A stretch of DNA of 40,507 nt from Verrucomicrobiota bacterium. Lineage in GTDB: Bacteria > Verrucomicrobiota > Verrucomicrobiia > Limisphaerales > BJHT01. This document shows positions 40,498 to 40,507 of this stretch, one piece after another; the first letter of the stretch is position 1; each line of letters begins with the position of its first letter. The stretch lies in NCBI GenBank assembly GCA_014193395.1, contig BJHT01000024.1, positions 1-40,507 of the forward strand, written 5' to 3'. The notes below the pieces were generated by a model. That model was not told the DNA's origin and did no database searches. It saw only the letters and a program-made list of their open reading frames with translations. Both the position numbers and the translations under genes were made by a program.

Positions 40498-40507
40498 AAA
40501 TCAGTTT

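Noticed and set aside
1-40507. tRNA, rRNA, riboswitch and phage/IS genes
   Set aside because: None recognised by eye: no cloverleaf with a GGTTCRA-type arm, no rRNA core motif, no transposase or integrase. A covariance-model scan could still reveal small RNAs.

Overview
The window is high-GC DNA of a style typical of Verrucomicrobiota (or, less likely, Planctomycetota). The evidence is PQQ-type beta-propeller secreted proteins, a planctomycete-type cytochrome c fused to WD40 repeats, a SMP-30/gluconolactonase-like secreted protein, a vWA/BatA-style membrane protein, and intergenic spaces filled with families of short palindromic repeats. The phylum assignment is inference; no rRNA or tRNA gene was seen.

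Layout. (1) 1-2.1 kb: the 5' part of a PQQ-like beta-propeller gene (minus) and a divergent transglutaminase-fold (SirB1-like) gene. (2) 2.2-2.6 kb: a nested inverted-repeat element. (3) 2.7-14.2 kb, all minus strand, read from right to left: an MCE/Mla-type lipid transporter (mlaE-mlaF-mlaD), a soluble hybrid histidine kinase, a Tat-exported molybdopterin MsrP, the NAD(P)HX repair enzyme Nnr, a membrane protein of unknown function, a short adenylate-kinase-like NMP kinase, and methionyl-tRNA formyltransferase. (4) 14.4-19.7 kb, plus strand: a TonB-dependent receptor, a periplasmic YfiR-family protein and a membrane hybrid histidine kinase, which look like a trans-envelope sensing chain. (5) 19.9-23.4 kb, plus strand: a BatA/vWA-style membrane protein translationally coupled to a legumain/caspase-like protein whose presumed catalytic Cys is Ser. 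(6) 23.4-24.9 kb: a decayed TPR pseudogene and empty sequence. (7) 24.9-28.9 kb, minus: a SMP-30-like secreted protein, a 3 x 180-bp tandem repeat and a second PQQ-like propeller protein. (8) 29.1-33.1 kb: a small YjfB-like protein, the cytochrome-WD40 protein, and a flippase-like membrane domain fused to a glycosyltransferase. (9) 33.1-38.6 kb: iron-type alcohol dehydrogenase, KDPG aldolase with KDG kinase (one coupled operon), an atypical NagA and a secreted rhodanese. (10) 38.7-40.2 kb: a YihY/BrkB membrane protein, then a repeat array at the right edge.

The metabolic genes point to use of uronates/deoxy-sugar acids (KDG -> KDPG -> pyruvate + glyceraldehyde-3-phosphate) and amino-sugar phosphates.

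The most distinctive property is the intergenic DNA. At least seven families of inverted repeats are visible. Several recur two to four times in the window, some are nested in each other, one lies in frame inside a coding sequence, and one appears to have supplied the 3' end of a gene. Protein-level oddities are an MCE-transporter ATPase altered in its Q-loop, signature, Walker-B Glu and H-loop; a NagA whose metal-ligand Glu is Tyr; and the Cys-to-Ser caspase-like protein.
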